Source: Clostridiales bacterium (lineage in GTDB: Bacteria > Bacillota > Clostridia > Christensenellales > Aristaeellaceae). From it: DNA of 31,091 nucleotides. The notes below the pieces were generated by a model. The model had not been told where the DNA came from. It did not search any database and was given only the letters and a program-made list of their open reading frames with translations. Below are positions 22,079-29,839 of this stretch, one piece after another. The position numbers were made by a program, and so were the translations under genes. The DNA is taken from contig SFHU01000020.1 in assembly GCA_004555535.1 (NCBI GenBank), forward strand, positions 1-31,091, read 5' to 3'. The first letter of the stretch is position 1, and the number at the start of each line of letters is the position of its first letter.

Positions 22079-22954
22079 ATGCGCGTTTCGCTGATCATCC
22101 CCACCTGCAACGGCGCGGCGTACATCGCGCAGCTGCTTTGCCGCATGCGCGCGCAGAGCGTGCCGCCGGATGAAATCCTCGTCGTGGATTCCGCCTCGGA
22201 GGATGGCACGGCACAGATTGCCGCGTCCGCGCCGGGCGTGCGCGTGCGCTCCATCGAAAGGCGCGCGTTTGACCACGGCGGCACGCGGGACATGGCGCTG
22301 CGCGAGGCCCGGGGCGACGTCGTGCTCTTCATGACGCAGGACGCCTTACCCCTGGATGACAGGCTGATCGAGCGCCTGCTCGCGCCGTTTGCCGATGCAC
22401 GCGTCGCGGCGGTCGGCGCCCGGCAGATCGCAAAGCCCGACGCGCGCCCCTTTGAGCGCGCCGTGCGCGCGCACAGCTATCCCGCGGAGAGCCGCGTCTG
22501 GACGGCGGCGGACATCCCGGCCCTCGGCGTGCGCGCGTTTTTGATCTCCGACGTCTGCGCCGCGTACAGGCGGGAGGCCGTACTCGCCGTCGGCGGCTTT
22601 GACCGGCCCGTGCTGACGAACGAGGACATGCTCATGGCGGAAAAGCTGCTCCATGCGGGCCATGCTCTGGCCTACTGCGGCGAGGCCGCCGTCCTTCATT
22701 CGCACAGGCTGTCGCTGCGCGCGCAGTTCCGGCGCAACCTGCTCATCGGCCGGACGATGAAGCGCTACGAGGCGCGCTTTGAGTACGCGCAGGAGCTGGG
22801 CGAGGGCGCCGCGCTCTTTGGGGATGTTTCTCGGCAGCTGCTTGGCGAGGGGCTGGTCGGCGAATGCTGCTGCTTTGCGGCAGACTGCGCGGCACGGCTG
22901 CTGGGCAACCGCGCGGGGCGGATGATCGAGGGGATGCGACGCGCGAAGCGATAA
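22079..22954 (+). CDS. GT2 glycosyltransferase, rhamnosyltransferase-like
   Basis: This 291-residue inverting glycosyltransferase of family 2 has a GT-A fold. The start MRVSLIIPTCNGAAYI is the typical nucleotide-binding opening. VVDSASEDGT follows, then FDHGGTRDMAL and FMTQDALP with the acidic motif. The DVCAAYRREAVLAVGGFD and NEDMLMAEKLLHAGH blocks resemble rhamnosyltransferases that build cell-surface polysaccharide. No strong membrane segment is present, so it acts at the cytoplasmic face. The ATG at 22079 has AAAGGGAGG 7 bases upstream, with its own promoter and terminator, so it is monocistronic. The acceptor is unknown. An O-antigen-ligase-like gene lies about 3 kb further on. Confidence 0.9.
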   Translation: MRVSLIIPTCNGAAYIAQLLCRMRAQSVPPDEILVVDSASEDGTAQIAASAPGVRVRSIERRAFDHGGTRDMALREARGDVVLFMTQDALPLDDRLIERLLAPFADARVAAVGARQIAKPDARPFERAVRAHSYPAESRVWTAADIPALGVRAFLISDVCAAYRREAVLAVGGFDRPVLTNEDMLMAEKLLHAGHALAYCGEAAVLHSHRLSLRAQFRRNLLIGRTMKRYEARFEYAQELGEGAALFGDVSRQLLGEGLVGECCCFAADCAARLLGNRAGRMIEGMRRAKR

Positions 22955-22959
22955 TACAG

Positions 22960-22995
22960 CGCCGCACCGGTTTGGAGCCGGTGCGGCGTTTTTTT
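22960..22995 (+). terminator. Intrinsic terminator after the GT2 gene
   Basis: A perfect 11-bp stem (22960-22970 / 22978-22988) with a 7-base loop is followed by seven T. Confidence 0.93.
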
Positions 22996-23028
22996 GTTTT
23001 GTTGCAGAATCAAACCTGTTTCAATCGT

Positions 23029-23045
23029 AGGCCGCTTTGCGGCCT
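23029..23045 (-). terminator. Small hairpin after the XRE regulator
   Basis: Arms AGGCCGC/GCGGCCT with a TTT loop lie 18 bases past the XRE stop. There is no clear T-run, so termination would be weak. Confidence 0.35.
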
Positions 23046-23062
23046 GCCCTGAAACCTCCCAA

Positions 23063-23278
23063 TCAGCGCTGCACCCCATCCTCCTCATACACGAGGATAT
23101 TTCCCGGCTGGCAGTCAAGCGCCCTGCAGATGGCGTCAAGCGTCTCCAGCCGCACAGCCTTTGCGCGCCCGTTCTTGAGGATGGACAGGTTCGCGATCGT
23201 AATGCCCACGCGCTGGGAGAGCTCCGTCAGGCTCATCTTGCGCCGGGCGAGCATCACGTCAAGATCGATCCGTATCAT
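23063..23278 (-). CDS. XRE-family transcriptional regulator (Cro/CI HTH)
   Basis: This 71-residue protein is almost only a helix-turn-helix: MIRIDLDVMLARRKMSLTEL, then RVGITIANLSILKNGRAKAVR and LDAICRALDCQPGNILVY. It resembles small YozG-type regulators, which in Bacillota usually sit beside a DUF2975 membrane protein, as here. The ATG at 23278 has GAGGAGG upstream. It lies 14 bases after the DUF2975 stop and shares its promoter. A palindrome just upstream of that promoter (23860-23878) is a likely binding site, giving autoregulation by inference. Confidence 0.9.
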   Translation of the reverse strand: MIRIDLDVMLARRKMSLTELSQRVGITIANLSILKNGRAKAVRLETLDAICRALDCQPGNILVYEEDGVQR

Positions 23279-23292
23279 GTGTATCCACCTCC

Positions 23293-23805
23293 TCAGATCG
23301 TCAGCTCGCTCTCCTGCTGCAGCGCCGCCGCGCGCTCCGTGAGCACGCCGAGCGCCTCGCACAGCAGCGCAGCGCCCAAGCAAATCAGCACGAGCAGCAG
23401 CGAATAAATCATGGGCAGGAGCATCTCGCCCATGATCACCGTCAGCCCTGCGACGGCAGCGGTCAGCACCGCGCCCGCCCCCAAGAAGCAGCGTGCGATG
23501 CGCCGCATCGCCTCCGCGTTCTGCACTGTGAACGCGCTGCCCCGTGCCAGCCGGCCGCACAGCCGCAAGAAGATCGTCAGCGCCGCATAGGCGCAGACGC
23601 TCACGGCGGCGACTGCCGCCAGCCCAACGACTGAGGCCGCTGTCCAGCAGGGGATATTCTCCTCCAGGCCCGCCCTCAGCACGTCGATGCCGATGGCTGC
23701 CAAAAAGAGGGCCAGCGCCGTGCCCAGGAGGCCGGAAGCCACTGTCGCCGCACGCAGCACGGGGAAGACCGTCTGTGCCGTCAGGAATCTGCGTTCATGC
23801 TTCAT
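23293..23805 (-). CDS. DUF2975 membrane protein
   Basis: This 170-residue protein has four hydrophobic segments (about residues 15-42, 53-80, 103-122 and 127-150). A conserved-looking SAFTVQNAEAMRRIARC sits between segments two and three, which is the characteristic DUF2975 stretch. Function in the family is unknown; members are nearly always paired with a small XRE regulator, seen here directly downstream. The start at 23805 has a GAGGTGAGAG ribosome site. It is transcribed from a consensus promoter. Confidence 0.85.
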   Translation of the reverse strand: MKHERRFLTAQTVFPVLRAATVASGLLGTALALFLAAIGIDVLRAGLEENIPCWTAASVVGLAAVAAVSVCAYAALTIFLRLCGRLARGSAFTVQNAEAMRRIARCFLGAGAVLTAAVAGLTVIMGEMLLPMIYSLLLVLICLGAALLCEALGVLTERAAALQQESELTI

Positions 23806-23824
23806 TTTCTCTCACCTCGGGAGA

Positions 23825-23853
23825 ATGATACCATGTTGCAGATCGTTTGTCAA
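23825..23853 (-). promoter_or_regulatory. Promoter of the DUF2975-XRE operon
   Basis: On the minus strand TTGACA (23848-23853), a 17-base spacer and TATCAT (23825-23830) with TGG extension lie about 20-50 bases before the start. Confidence 0.85.
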
Positions 23854-23859
23854 TGAATT

Positions 23860-23878
23860 TTTATCGATTTTCGATAAA
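23860..23878. promoter_or_regulatory. Palindromic operator candidate for the XRE regulator
   Basis: Perfect 8-base arms TTTATCGA and TCGATAAA are separated by TTT and placed 6 bases upstream of the -35. The position suits an autoregulatory site. Confidence 0.5.
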
Positions 23879-23883
23879 TACCG

Positions 23884-23941
23884 TCTGCAAAACAGCAAGA
23901 GCCCCCGGAGCGTTTCATGCTCCGGGGGCTGCTTTGCAGAA
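23884..23941 (-). terminator. Terminator after the secreted modular protein
   Basis: A perfect 12-bp stem AGCCCCCGGAGC (23900-23911) / GCTCCGGGGGCT (23919-23930) has extra outer pairing of TCTGCAAA with TTTGCAGA. Minus-strand sequence after the stem is TTGCTGTTTTG. Confidence 0.75.
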
Positions 23942-23946
23942 AGGGC

Positions 23947-25512
23947 TTATTTGGCCTCCGTGACGAGGAAGGCGCGGGCGACGGGCGCCTCGATCTCCTC
24001 CCCCTCTTCGGTATAGCGGCCATCCGCCGGGAGGGTCGTGCCCTCCGAGATGATGTAGAAGGTCAGGATGCTGTCGACGGCGACGTCCTCCGTGCCGTCG
24101 AGCACGATCCAGACGGGGTCATACCAGACGCCGACGGAGGCGTTCCTCGCGCAGACAAGCGCGCAGGGACTGCCGTCGTAGTCGGTGAACTCCATGACCC
24201 TGCCGCGGATCTTGAACTGCTTGCCCTCGAAGCGTGCCGGTTCCTTGAGGATGCTCGCGTAGTCAAAGTCGATCATCTTGACGCGGAACGCGGTCAGGCG
24301 CTCGCGCTCGGTCAGTTCGCGCGTCAGCGTCACGTCCATCTCGGTATCCTGATAGCCCTTGAGTGAGGCGCGCAGGCTGAAGGCCTGCGTACCCGCGTCC
24401 TTGAAGGTGACGCGGATGCTGTACACGCCGCTCTTGTTCGCCTTGACGTTGGTGCTCACGCCCGTGCCCTTGAGGTAGACCGTCGCCTCGGGCGCGGTGA
24501 CGCCCTTGATCGTCACGGTATCGCCGGTAAAGACCGGCTCGGCGGGATCCGTGACCGTCAGCGGAATGGGCGCCATCTCATAGCGCAGGGAGAGCATCTG
24601 CTCGGCCTCGTCCGTCATCACGGCGAGCACGAGGTCGCCCTCCTCGGGCAGGGAGACGGTCAGCGAGAAGGTGCCGTCCTTGCGGGAGGTCGTGCGTCCG
24701 AGCGTCGTGCCGTCCACGGCGGCGCGCACCTCGACGGAGGCCGTGGTCTTTCCGGTGAGGGTCAGGGAGGCGTCGTTCGTGTAGGCCGGCACGCCCTCGA
24801 CCGTCAGCTCGCCCTCCGAGGCGATCACCTGCGCGACGCCGGGCGTCGGCTCAGGCGTCGGCTCGGGCGTCGGGGTGGGTGTGGGCGTCGGCTCGGGCGT
24901 CGGCTCCGTGCGGGACTGCAGCAGCTTCATGCCGGCGAGCACCTGCGCCACGCGCGCGTCGTCGTTTTCATCGGGCGCGCGGCCAACGACCGTCTGCGTC
25001 AGCAGGTAGAGCTGGCCCAGGTGCAGCGTCGCGTAGCGCAGCGTATACACGGGCATCGAGGCGACCATCGCCGAGGAGGTCATGCGCACGCAGACGGGCT
25101 CCGTCTGCGTCAGCGCGCAGGTCTCGTACAGCCCGCTGTTTTCAAACTGCGCCGCGAAGGCGGAAAGCCGCTCGTCGCTCAGCTCTGCCATGTTCTGCAC
25201 GTCGGCAAACGCGCCTGCGCTCACGACGCTGACGGCGATCTGTCCGCCGTCCTCGGGGATGACCTCCATCACGATGCCGGAGGCGATGTAGCTCGCCAGC
25301 ACGGCCTCCTTCGTCGTGCCCAGCGAGGTGAGCAGCGCCTCGTGCTCCTCCAGGTTGGTCTGGGTGAGGACGGTTTCGCCCTCCTGCTGCGTATAGCGGA
25401 AGCCCTCATAGGGGAAGACGTAGGTCGTCTGCTGGGCCAGAGCGCCCGTGGGCAGCGCCAGCGCCGCGCACAGCAGGGCCGCGCACAGCAGCGCAAGCGT
25501 CGGATGTTTCAT
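23947..25512 (-). CDS. Secreted modular protein with Pro-Thr linker and Ig-like domains
   Basis: This 521-residue exported protein begins with a signal peptide (1-26; hydrophobic LALLCAALLCAALALP, cleavage after GALA). An N-terminal domain (about 30-200) of unknown family is joined by a Thr-Pro-Glu linker (202-225) to two Ig-like beta domains (about 230-320 and 325-405), with patterns such as TGKTTASVEVRAAVDG and KANKSGVYSIRVTFKDAG. A C-terminal domain (about 415-521) contains RFEGKQFKIRGRVMEFTDYD, resembling an OB-fold found in other clostridial secreted proteins. No catalytic motif or LPxTG anchor is seen. It has its own promoter and terminator. Function is unknown; an extracellular or wall-associated role is inferred. 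Confidence 0.8.
   Translation of the reverse strand: MKHPTLALLCAALLCAALALPTGALAQQTTYVFPYEGFRYTQQEGETVLTQTNLEEHEALLTSLGTTKEAVLASYIASGIVMEVIPEDGGQIAVSVVSAGAFADVQNMAELSDERLSAFAAQFENSGLYETCALTQTEPVCVRMTSSAMVASMPVYTLRYATLHLGQLYLLTQTVVGRAPDENDDARVAQVLAGMKLLQSRTEPTPEPTPTPTPTPEPTPEPTPGVAQVIASEGELTVEGVPAYTNDASLTLTGKTTASVEVRAAVDGTTLGRTTSRKDGTFSLTVSLPEEGDLVLAVMTDEAEQMLSLRYEMAPIPLTVTDPAEPVFTGDTVTIKGVTAPEATVYLKGTGVSTNVKANKSGVYSIRVTFKDAGTQAFSLRASLKGYQDTEMDVTLTRELTERERLTAFRVKMIDFDYASILKEPARFEGKQFKIRGRVMEFTDYDGSPCALVCARNASVGVWYDPVWIVLDGTEDVAVDSILTFYIISEGTTLPADGRYTEEGEEIEAPVARAFLVTEAK
24838..24909 (-). repeat. Thr-Pro-Glu linker-coding repeat
   Basis: Residues 202-225 of the secreted protein are built from TP and EPTP units, coded by short GC-rich repeats. 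This is an extended, surface-type linker. Confidence 0.75.
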
Positions 25513-25561
25513 TCAAAATCCTCCCTTCGGAGTTTCAACGCGCGAAATTCATGATAAGGGA

Positions 25562-25591
25562 ATTATACCACAAAGCCCTTCGGTTTTACAA
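25562..25591 (-). promoter_or_regulatory. Promoter of the secreted modular protein
   Basis: On the minus strand TTGTAA (25586-25591), an 18-base spacer and TATAAT (25562-25567) with TGG extension. The -35 overlaps the stop codon of the upstream ligase gene. Confidence 0.65.
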
Positions 25592-27076
25592 GGCGGGCGC
25601 CTCTTCCTCCCGCGGCGCGGCGAGGATGCCCAGCGCGAAGAAGAGCACGACGTTCATCGACGTCATTTCGCCCAGCGGCGCGCTCTCCATCAGGCCCGTG
25701 ATGAGGATGGCGACGACGGCCATGCCCAGCGACAGCCTGCCGTCCGGACGCCGGCCCGCGGCAAAGAACGCGCGCAGGCAGGGCACAAGGATCGTCAGGA
25801 AGAACAGACACATCAGCGCAAGGCCGACGAGGCCGAAATCCGCGATAAACTGCAGATAGGTGTTGTGCATCGTGATCCCGCTCAACTGATCCCAGGAGAT
25901 ATTTTCCACGACGATGCTGCCCGTGCGGCCGACGCCGTTGCCGATCAACAGCGCCTTCGGGTTGCTCTTAAAGAAGGCAAAGAGGCCCTTCCAGATCGTC
26001 ACGCGCCCGTTGAAGGAGGTATCCGTCGCCTTGCGCGCGGTGAGCTCCAGCGGCGTTGCCTCGGGCGTGGGCTCCGCTTCGGGGGTGGGCGCAGCCTGCG
26101 GCGCGCTCTCCTCCTCGGCCGCGGCCACAGCCGTGAGCTTCGGAAGACCTCCCTCCTCCGGCTGCTCCATCGCCACACCCGCGCGCTTGTTCTCCACGCG
26201 CATGTAGTGCTCAAGCGCCGCGCCGCTGAGCAGCGACGTGCCCGCGTAGCAGATGACGGCTGTCAGCGCGGCGGCGAGCAGCCCGCAGAGCAGGCGCACC
26301 GGCAGGCGGGCGCGAACATGGCCCATCACGACGCTCAGCGCGCCCGCAGCCAGCGCGGCGATCATCGCGTAGCGCGCCGTGCGGCTCTGCGTGAGCACGA
26401 CGACGACGGCCATCATCAGCGCGGCAAGCAGATGCACGAACCTCGCGGGCAGGTGCTTTCTGCGCGCCGTGCCGGACAGGCTCATGAACATCGCGGAGAG
26501 CGCCACCATGGCCGTCGTGTTGTAGTGGATGCCGCCGCAGAGGAACATGTTCTTGTAAAAGCCGAAGCCGTAATCGCCCTGGTCGGCGGCGAAGGTCTGC
26601 ACGGTGACGGCGCAGTAGAGCAGCGCCGCGCCATAGAGCAGCGAGAACACGCAGAAGGCGCCGCCGGCCCAGTCGAGCATGCGGCCCCGCCGCTCGGGCG
26701 CATCCTCCCTCAGCAGCGCGTAAATCCCAAAGAAGACGATCGCGTAGCCGCACCAGCTGTTGATGTTGTTGTACGTCAGGCCGAAGCGGTAGGCAAAGGG
26801 CACGACGATCCACACAAGCAGCACGAACAGCACGCGCACATCCGCTCCGACGGACCCCGCCAGCTGCTGGCGGCGGATGAGCCGCAGCAGGCACAGCGCC
26901 ATGCCCCAGGGGATGAGGATGAAGCTGAAGTAGTTCTGCACCTGATCCTGAACCCAGCGCAGGGGGCTCGTGATCAGCACGCCCATGAACAGGAAGGACG
27001 CCAGGGCGTACAGCCCCACGTTGGAGGCCAAGCTCAGCAGCAGAGCCCGGATCCGGCGCTCAATTCGTTCCATCAT
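25586..27076 (-). CDS. O-antigen ligase/polymerase-like membrane protein
   Basis: This 496-residue polytopic membrane protein has about ten to twelve hydrophobic segments and a large extracytoplasmic loop (about residues 275-370) ending in SFNGRVTIWKGLFAFF, GNGVG and MHNTYLQFIADFG. That R-x3-W...G-G...HN-x-YL pattern is the Wzy_C/WaaL signature. In a Gram-positive-type cell it would join or polymerise undecaprenyl-linked glycan (inference). The loop also holds a Pro/Glu/Ala/Thr-rich disordered stretch. The ATG pair at 27076/27073 has AAAGGAG 6 bases upstream; an in-frame ATG at 27193 falls in the jag terminator zone and is rejected. No separate promoter is evident between that terminator and the start. 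Confidence 0.87.
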   Translation of the reverse strand: MMERIERRIRALLLSLASNVGLYALASFLFMGVLITSPLRWVQDQVQNYFSFILIPWGMALCLLRLIRRQQLAGSVGADVRVLFVLLVWIVVPFAYRFGLTYNNINSWCGYAIVFFGIYALLREDAPERRGRMLDWAGGAFCVFSLLYGAALLYCAVTVQTFAADQGDYGFGFYKNMFLCGGIHYNTTAMVALSAMFMSLSGTARRKHLPARFVHLLAALMMAVVVVLTQSRTARYAMIAALAAGALSVVMGHVRARLPVRLLCGLLAAALTAVICYAGTSLLSGAALEHYMRVENKRAGVAMEQPEEGGLPKLTAVAAAEEESAPQAAPTPEAEPTPEATPLELTARKATDTSFNGRVTIWKGLFAFFKSNPKALLIGNGVGRTGSIVVENISWDQLSGITMHNTYLQFIADFGLVGLALMCLFFLTILVPCLRAFFAAGRRPDGRLSLGMAVVAILITGLMESAPLGEMTSMNVVLFFALGILAAPREEEAPAL

Positions 27077-27110
27077 GAGGAGCTCCTTTCTCTTGCGGCA
27101 GCCAGAGCCG

Positions 27111-27145
27111 AAAAAAGGGGCGGGAGAACCCTGTCTCCCTGCCCC
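27111..27145 (-). terminator. Terminator after jag
   Basis: On the minus strand GGGGC plus GGGAGA (with one bulged base) pair with TCTCCC and GCCCC around a 6-base loop, followed by six T (27111-27116). Confidence 0.88.
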
Positions 27146-27179
27146 GGATGCTTTTATCCTCCTCCCGGATGGGGAAGGC

Positions 27180-28529
27180 TCAGGCTTCCTCATTCACCTG
27201 CTGCGGCGCGGGCTCCTGCGGCGCGGGCTCCTGCGGCGCGGGCTCCTGCGGAGCGGCCTCCTGCGGGGCGGCCTGGGCTTCCTGCGCCGGCGCGCCGGCA
27301 GCAGGGGCATGCCGTCTGCCGCGGCGGCGGTTTCTGCTCTTGCGCGCGCCCGCGGGCTTGTCGCCCTTGCCCTCGGCGGCGGGCTTGCCGCCCTGCGCGG
27401 CGCGCTCGGGCTGGCTGCGCAGCATGATGACCACGCGGCGGTTCGGCTCCTCGCCCTCGGAATGGGTGGTCACAGCCGGATGATTCTGCAGCGCGGTGTG
27501 CAGCACGCGACGCTCGTAGGGATTCATCGGCTCGAGCACGACGCTGCGGCCGGTCTTCTGCGCGCGGTTGGCCATGCGCTGCGCGAGACGGCGCAGGCTG
27601 TCCTCACGCTTGGCGCGGTAGTTTTCGGTGTCCAGCGTCACGCGGATGTAGCCCTCGCGGCCCTTGTTGACCTGCAGGCTCGTCAGGTACTGCAGCGCGT
27701 CGAGCGTCTCGCCGCGGCGGCCGATGAGGATGCCGAGCGTGTCGCCGATCATGTGGATATAGAGGCTGTCCTCCTTGCCCGCGTCGACGTAGACGTCGAC
27801 CTTGACGCCCATGCGCGCGGTGACATCCAGCAGGAAGCGCTGCGCGCGGCCCGCGGGCGTGCTCTCGTCGTGCATGACGGGCGGCTCGGTCGGCTCAAAC
27901 GGCTGCGCCGGGATCATCGGCGCGTTCTCGCGCTCCTCGATGGCCTGCTCGAGCGTCCCGGCGGCCTCTTTGGGCTGCGCTTCCGGCTTGGGCGCACGCG
28001 GCTTGGGCGGGCGCGGCGGGCGCGGATTCCTGGGCTTGGGCGCGGCGGCCTGCGCGGCCGGCTCGGCGGCAGGCTGCGCCTCGGCCTTCGGCGCGGGCTT
28101 TGCTTCCGCTTTCGGCGCAGGCTGCGCCTCGGCCTTCGGCGCGGGCTTTGCTTCCGCCTTGGGCGCGGGCTTTGCCTCTGTCTTGGGCGCGGGCTTCGCC
28201 TCCGCCTTGGGCGCGGGCTTCGCCTCCGCCTTGGGCGCGGGCTTCGCCTCCGCCTTCGGCGCGGGGCGCTGCTGCGGCTTCTTGCGCGGCTGCGTGTCGC
28301 CCAGGCTGAAGCTGCCCAGCAGGTCGCTCAGGCCGTGGTCGTCCTCGCGCTCGTCCTCCATGACGGTCAGGCGGACGCGCGCGGGCTTGCTGCCAAAGAG
28401 GCCGAAGAGGCCCTTCGCACCCTCCTGCAGCACGTCCACATGGACGTCCGCGATGGTGACGCCCAGCGCGGCGAGGCCGGCGTCAATGGCTTCCTGCGTG
28501 GTTTTTCCGGTGAATTCCTGGCTCCTCAT
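27180..28529 (-). CDS. jag: RNA-binding protein Jag/KhpB with extended repeats
   Basis: This 449-residue protein is about twice the usual length of Jag/KhpB (for example about 208 in Bacillus subtilis). A Jag-N domain (1-58; EAIDAGLAALGV, GAKGLFGLFGSKPARV) is followed by eight tandem copies of an octapeptide PAPKAEAK (89-152) and a Pro/Arg/Lys-rich stretch. The KH domain (about 225-300) has the GxxG-type loop IGRRGETLDALQYL. The R3H domain (about 305-370) shows RLAQRMANRAQKTG and MNPYERRVLHTAL. A basic RNA-binding-like tail SRNRRRGRRH (about 398-407) and an APQEP repeat end the protein. Its ATG overlaps the yidC stop by one base. KhpB binds RNA and affects cell wall and division in other Bacillota. 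Confidence 0.94.
   Translation of the reverse strand: MRSQEFTGKTTQEAIDAGLAALGVTIADVHVDVLQEGAKGLFGLFGSKPARVRLTVMEDEREDDHGLSDLLGSFSLGDTQPRKKPQQRPAPKAEAKPAPKAEAKPAPKAEAKPAPKTEAKPAPKAEAKPAPKAEAQPAPKAEAKPAPKAEAQPAAEPAAQAAAPKPRNPRPPRPPKPRAPKPEAQPKEAAGTLEQAIEERENAPMIPAQPFEPTEPPVMHDESTPAGRAQRFLLDVTARMGVKVDVYVDAGKEDSLYIHMIGDTLGILIGRRGETLDALQYLTSLQVNKGREGYIRVTLDTENYRAKREDSLRRLAQRMANRAQKTGRSVVLEPMNPYERRVLHTALQNHPAVTTHSEGEEPNRRVVIMLRSQPERAAQGGKPAAEGKGDKPAGARKSRNRRRGRRHAPAAGAPAQEAQAAPQEAAPQEPAPQEPAPQEPAPQQVNEEA
27201..27269 (-). repeat. APQEP-coding repeats at the jag 3' end
   Basis: 15-base units code three to four APQEP or APQEA pentapeptides at residues 421-443. These are low-complexity and likely length-variable. 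Confidence 0.75.
28074..28265 (-). repeat. Eight 24-bp repeats inside jag
   Basis: Eight in-frame units code PAPKAEAK, with one PAPKTEAK and two ending in Q. Third-position differences among units show these are not very recent duplications. The repeat is Lys/Pro/Ala-rich and alternates charge. Confidence 0.9.
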
Positions 28530-29527
28530 CAGATGCCAACCTCCTCTGCTTTGGCAGCCTTGCGGTCCTGCAGCTCAAAATACTTGTTGAAGCCGATCTG
28601 CTCGACGATGGCGTAGATGTTGGATGCGACCCAGTAAAGGGCGAACGCGGAGTTGTAGCTGGCGCAGAAGTAGAGGGACATGAAGGTCATGACCCAGATC
28701 ATGGTCTTCTGAGAGCCGGCCTGGGAGGGATCCATCGGCTGGGCCTTCATCGTCAGCTTCTGCATGAAGATCTGGGAGACGACGGAGAGGATCGGCAGGA
28801 TGAACCAGCCGTTGCCCTCCTTGTAGATGGAGAAGCGGATCAGGCCGAGCAGGCTCAGGTTGCCCAGGCCGGTGACGGGCGCGATATACGGCGCGTAGGC
28901 CTCGGAGGAGACGAACGGCGTGACGACGTCGGTGATATAGGCCATCATCGCGTTGCGGTCGACGAAGCTAAGCGCCTCCGGAATGGTGCCCGCGGCGGCG
29001 AGCTTCGCGCTCACGTCGTTCCAGACCTGGTAATCCACCAGCTGGAGCGAGGAGATGTCCGGCATGAACGTGGCAAACGGCGTGTCCGGCATCCAGAGGT
29101 TGCGGATCCAGAAGAAGGAATCCGTCAGTGTGTGCGGATCGATGTCCGGATGATGGTAGAAGGTGAGGAACTGCGTGACGAGCTGCTCGTTGGCGAACGT
29201 GCGCAGCGCGTAGAACATCGCAAAGAGGATGACCATCGAGATGATCATCGGCAGGCAGCCGCCCATCGGGCTGACACCCTCCTTGCGGTAGAGCTCCTGG
29301 AGCTTCTGGTTGAGCTTTTCCTGGTCATCCTTGTATTTTTCCTGAAGCGCCTGCATCTTGGGCTGGACGCTCGCCATGCGCATGGTCGAGCGGCGGCTCT
29401 TCAGGTTGAGCGGCATGACCACCAGCTTGATGAGGATGGTGAAGACGATGATCGTCAGCGCATAGTTGTTGATGAACGAATGCAGCGCCTTCATGATGGT
29501 CAGCAGCAGCGAATTGAGAAAACTCAT
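28529..29527 (-). CDS. yidC: Membrane protein insertase YidC/Oxa1 (SpoIIIJ)
   Basis: This 332-residue Oxa1-family insertase places membrane proteins with or without SecYEG. Family blocks are visible: TILIKLVVMPLNLKSRRSTMRMA in the first core helix and cytoplasmic loop, QELYRKEGVSPMGGCLPM, and a C-terminal helix with FALYWVASNIYAIVEQ. The groove residue that is Arg in many homologues appears as Lys34. There is no lipoprotein signal with a Cys. The insert between core helices two and three (about 125-220) is longer than in Bacillus. The ATG has AGGAGG about 10 bases upstream. It overlaps jag by one base, so insertase and RNA-binding partner are coupled as in most Bacillota. Confidence 0.95.
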   Translation of the reverse strand: MSFLNSLLLTIMKALHSFINNYALTIIVFTILIKLVVMPLNLKSRRSTMRMASVQPKMQALQEKYKDDQEKLNQKLQELYRKEGVSPMGGCLPMIISMVILFAMFYALRTFANEQLVTQFLTFYHHPDIDPHTLTDSFFWIRNLWMPDTPFATFMPDISSLQLVDYQVWNDVSAKLAAAGTIPEALSFVDRNAMMAYITDVVTPFVSSEAYAPYIAPVTGLGNLSLLGLIRFSIYKEGNGWFILPILSVVSQIFMQKLTMKAQPMDPSQAGSQKTMIWVMTFMSLYFCASYNSAFALYWVASNIYAIVEQIGFNKYFELQDRKAAKAEEVGI

Positions 29528-29571
29528 GGACCCGGCGTCCTCCTTATTCGTTTTGGGAATGCTCTTGTTTC

Positions 29572-29590
29572 ATCCGCCCTCGCGGCGGAT
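29572..29590. other. Hairpin between yidD and yidC
   Basis: Arms ATCCGCC and GGCGGAT (7 bp) with a CTCGC loop. It lies in the 96-base yidD-yidC gap, with no T-run on the minus strand. An RNA-processing or stabilising element is possible. Confidence 0.4.
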
Positions 29591-29623
29591 TCCGTTCAGC
29601 CGCCCGCGCACCCGGCGCTTTCG

Positions 29624-29839
29624 TCAGGGTACGGGGTCATAGGGATCTCCCTTGTAGAAGGGATGGCAGCGCATAATGCGCCGCACGGCGAGGTAGCCGC
29701 CCTTGAGCGCGCCATATTTGGTGATCGCCTCAAGCGCGTACTGGGAGCATGTCGGCGTAAAGCGGCAGCAGGGCGCGTGCATCGGGCTGATGCAGCGCTG
29801 GTAAAACCGGATCATGGCGAGAAAGAGGCGCTTAATCAT
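29624..29839 (-). CDS. yidD: Membrane protein insertion efficiency factor YidD
   Basis: This 71-residue small membrane-associated protein assists YidC-dependent insertion. It has the complete family signature: an amphipathic N-terminus MIKRLFLAMIRFYQRCISP, the cysteine-rich CCRFTPTCSQYALEAI, and GGYLAVRRIMRCHPFYKGDPYDPVP. The length is normal. It overlaps the end of rnpA by 8 bases, indicating coupled translation in the conserved rpmH-rnpA-yidD-yidC-jag order. Confidence 0.97.
   Translation of the reverse strand: MIKRLFLAMIRFYQRCISPMHAPCCRFTPTCSQYALEAITKYGALKGGYLAVRRIMRCHPFYKGDPYDPVP

Noticed and set aside
22931..22952. GCGCGAAGCG at the end of the GT2 gene as a fourth repeat copy
   Set aside because: Only about 11 bases match the start of the repeat and neither hairpin follows; it codes the Arg-Ala-Lys-Arg tail.
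28074..28265. 24-bp periodic repeats as a CRISPR array
   Set aside because: The units are contiguous, have no spacers, stay in frame and code the Jag octapeptide repeat.
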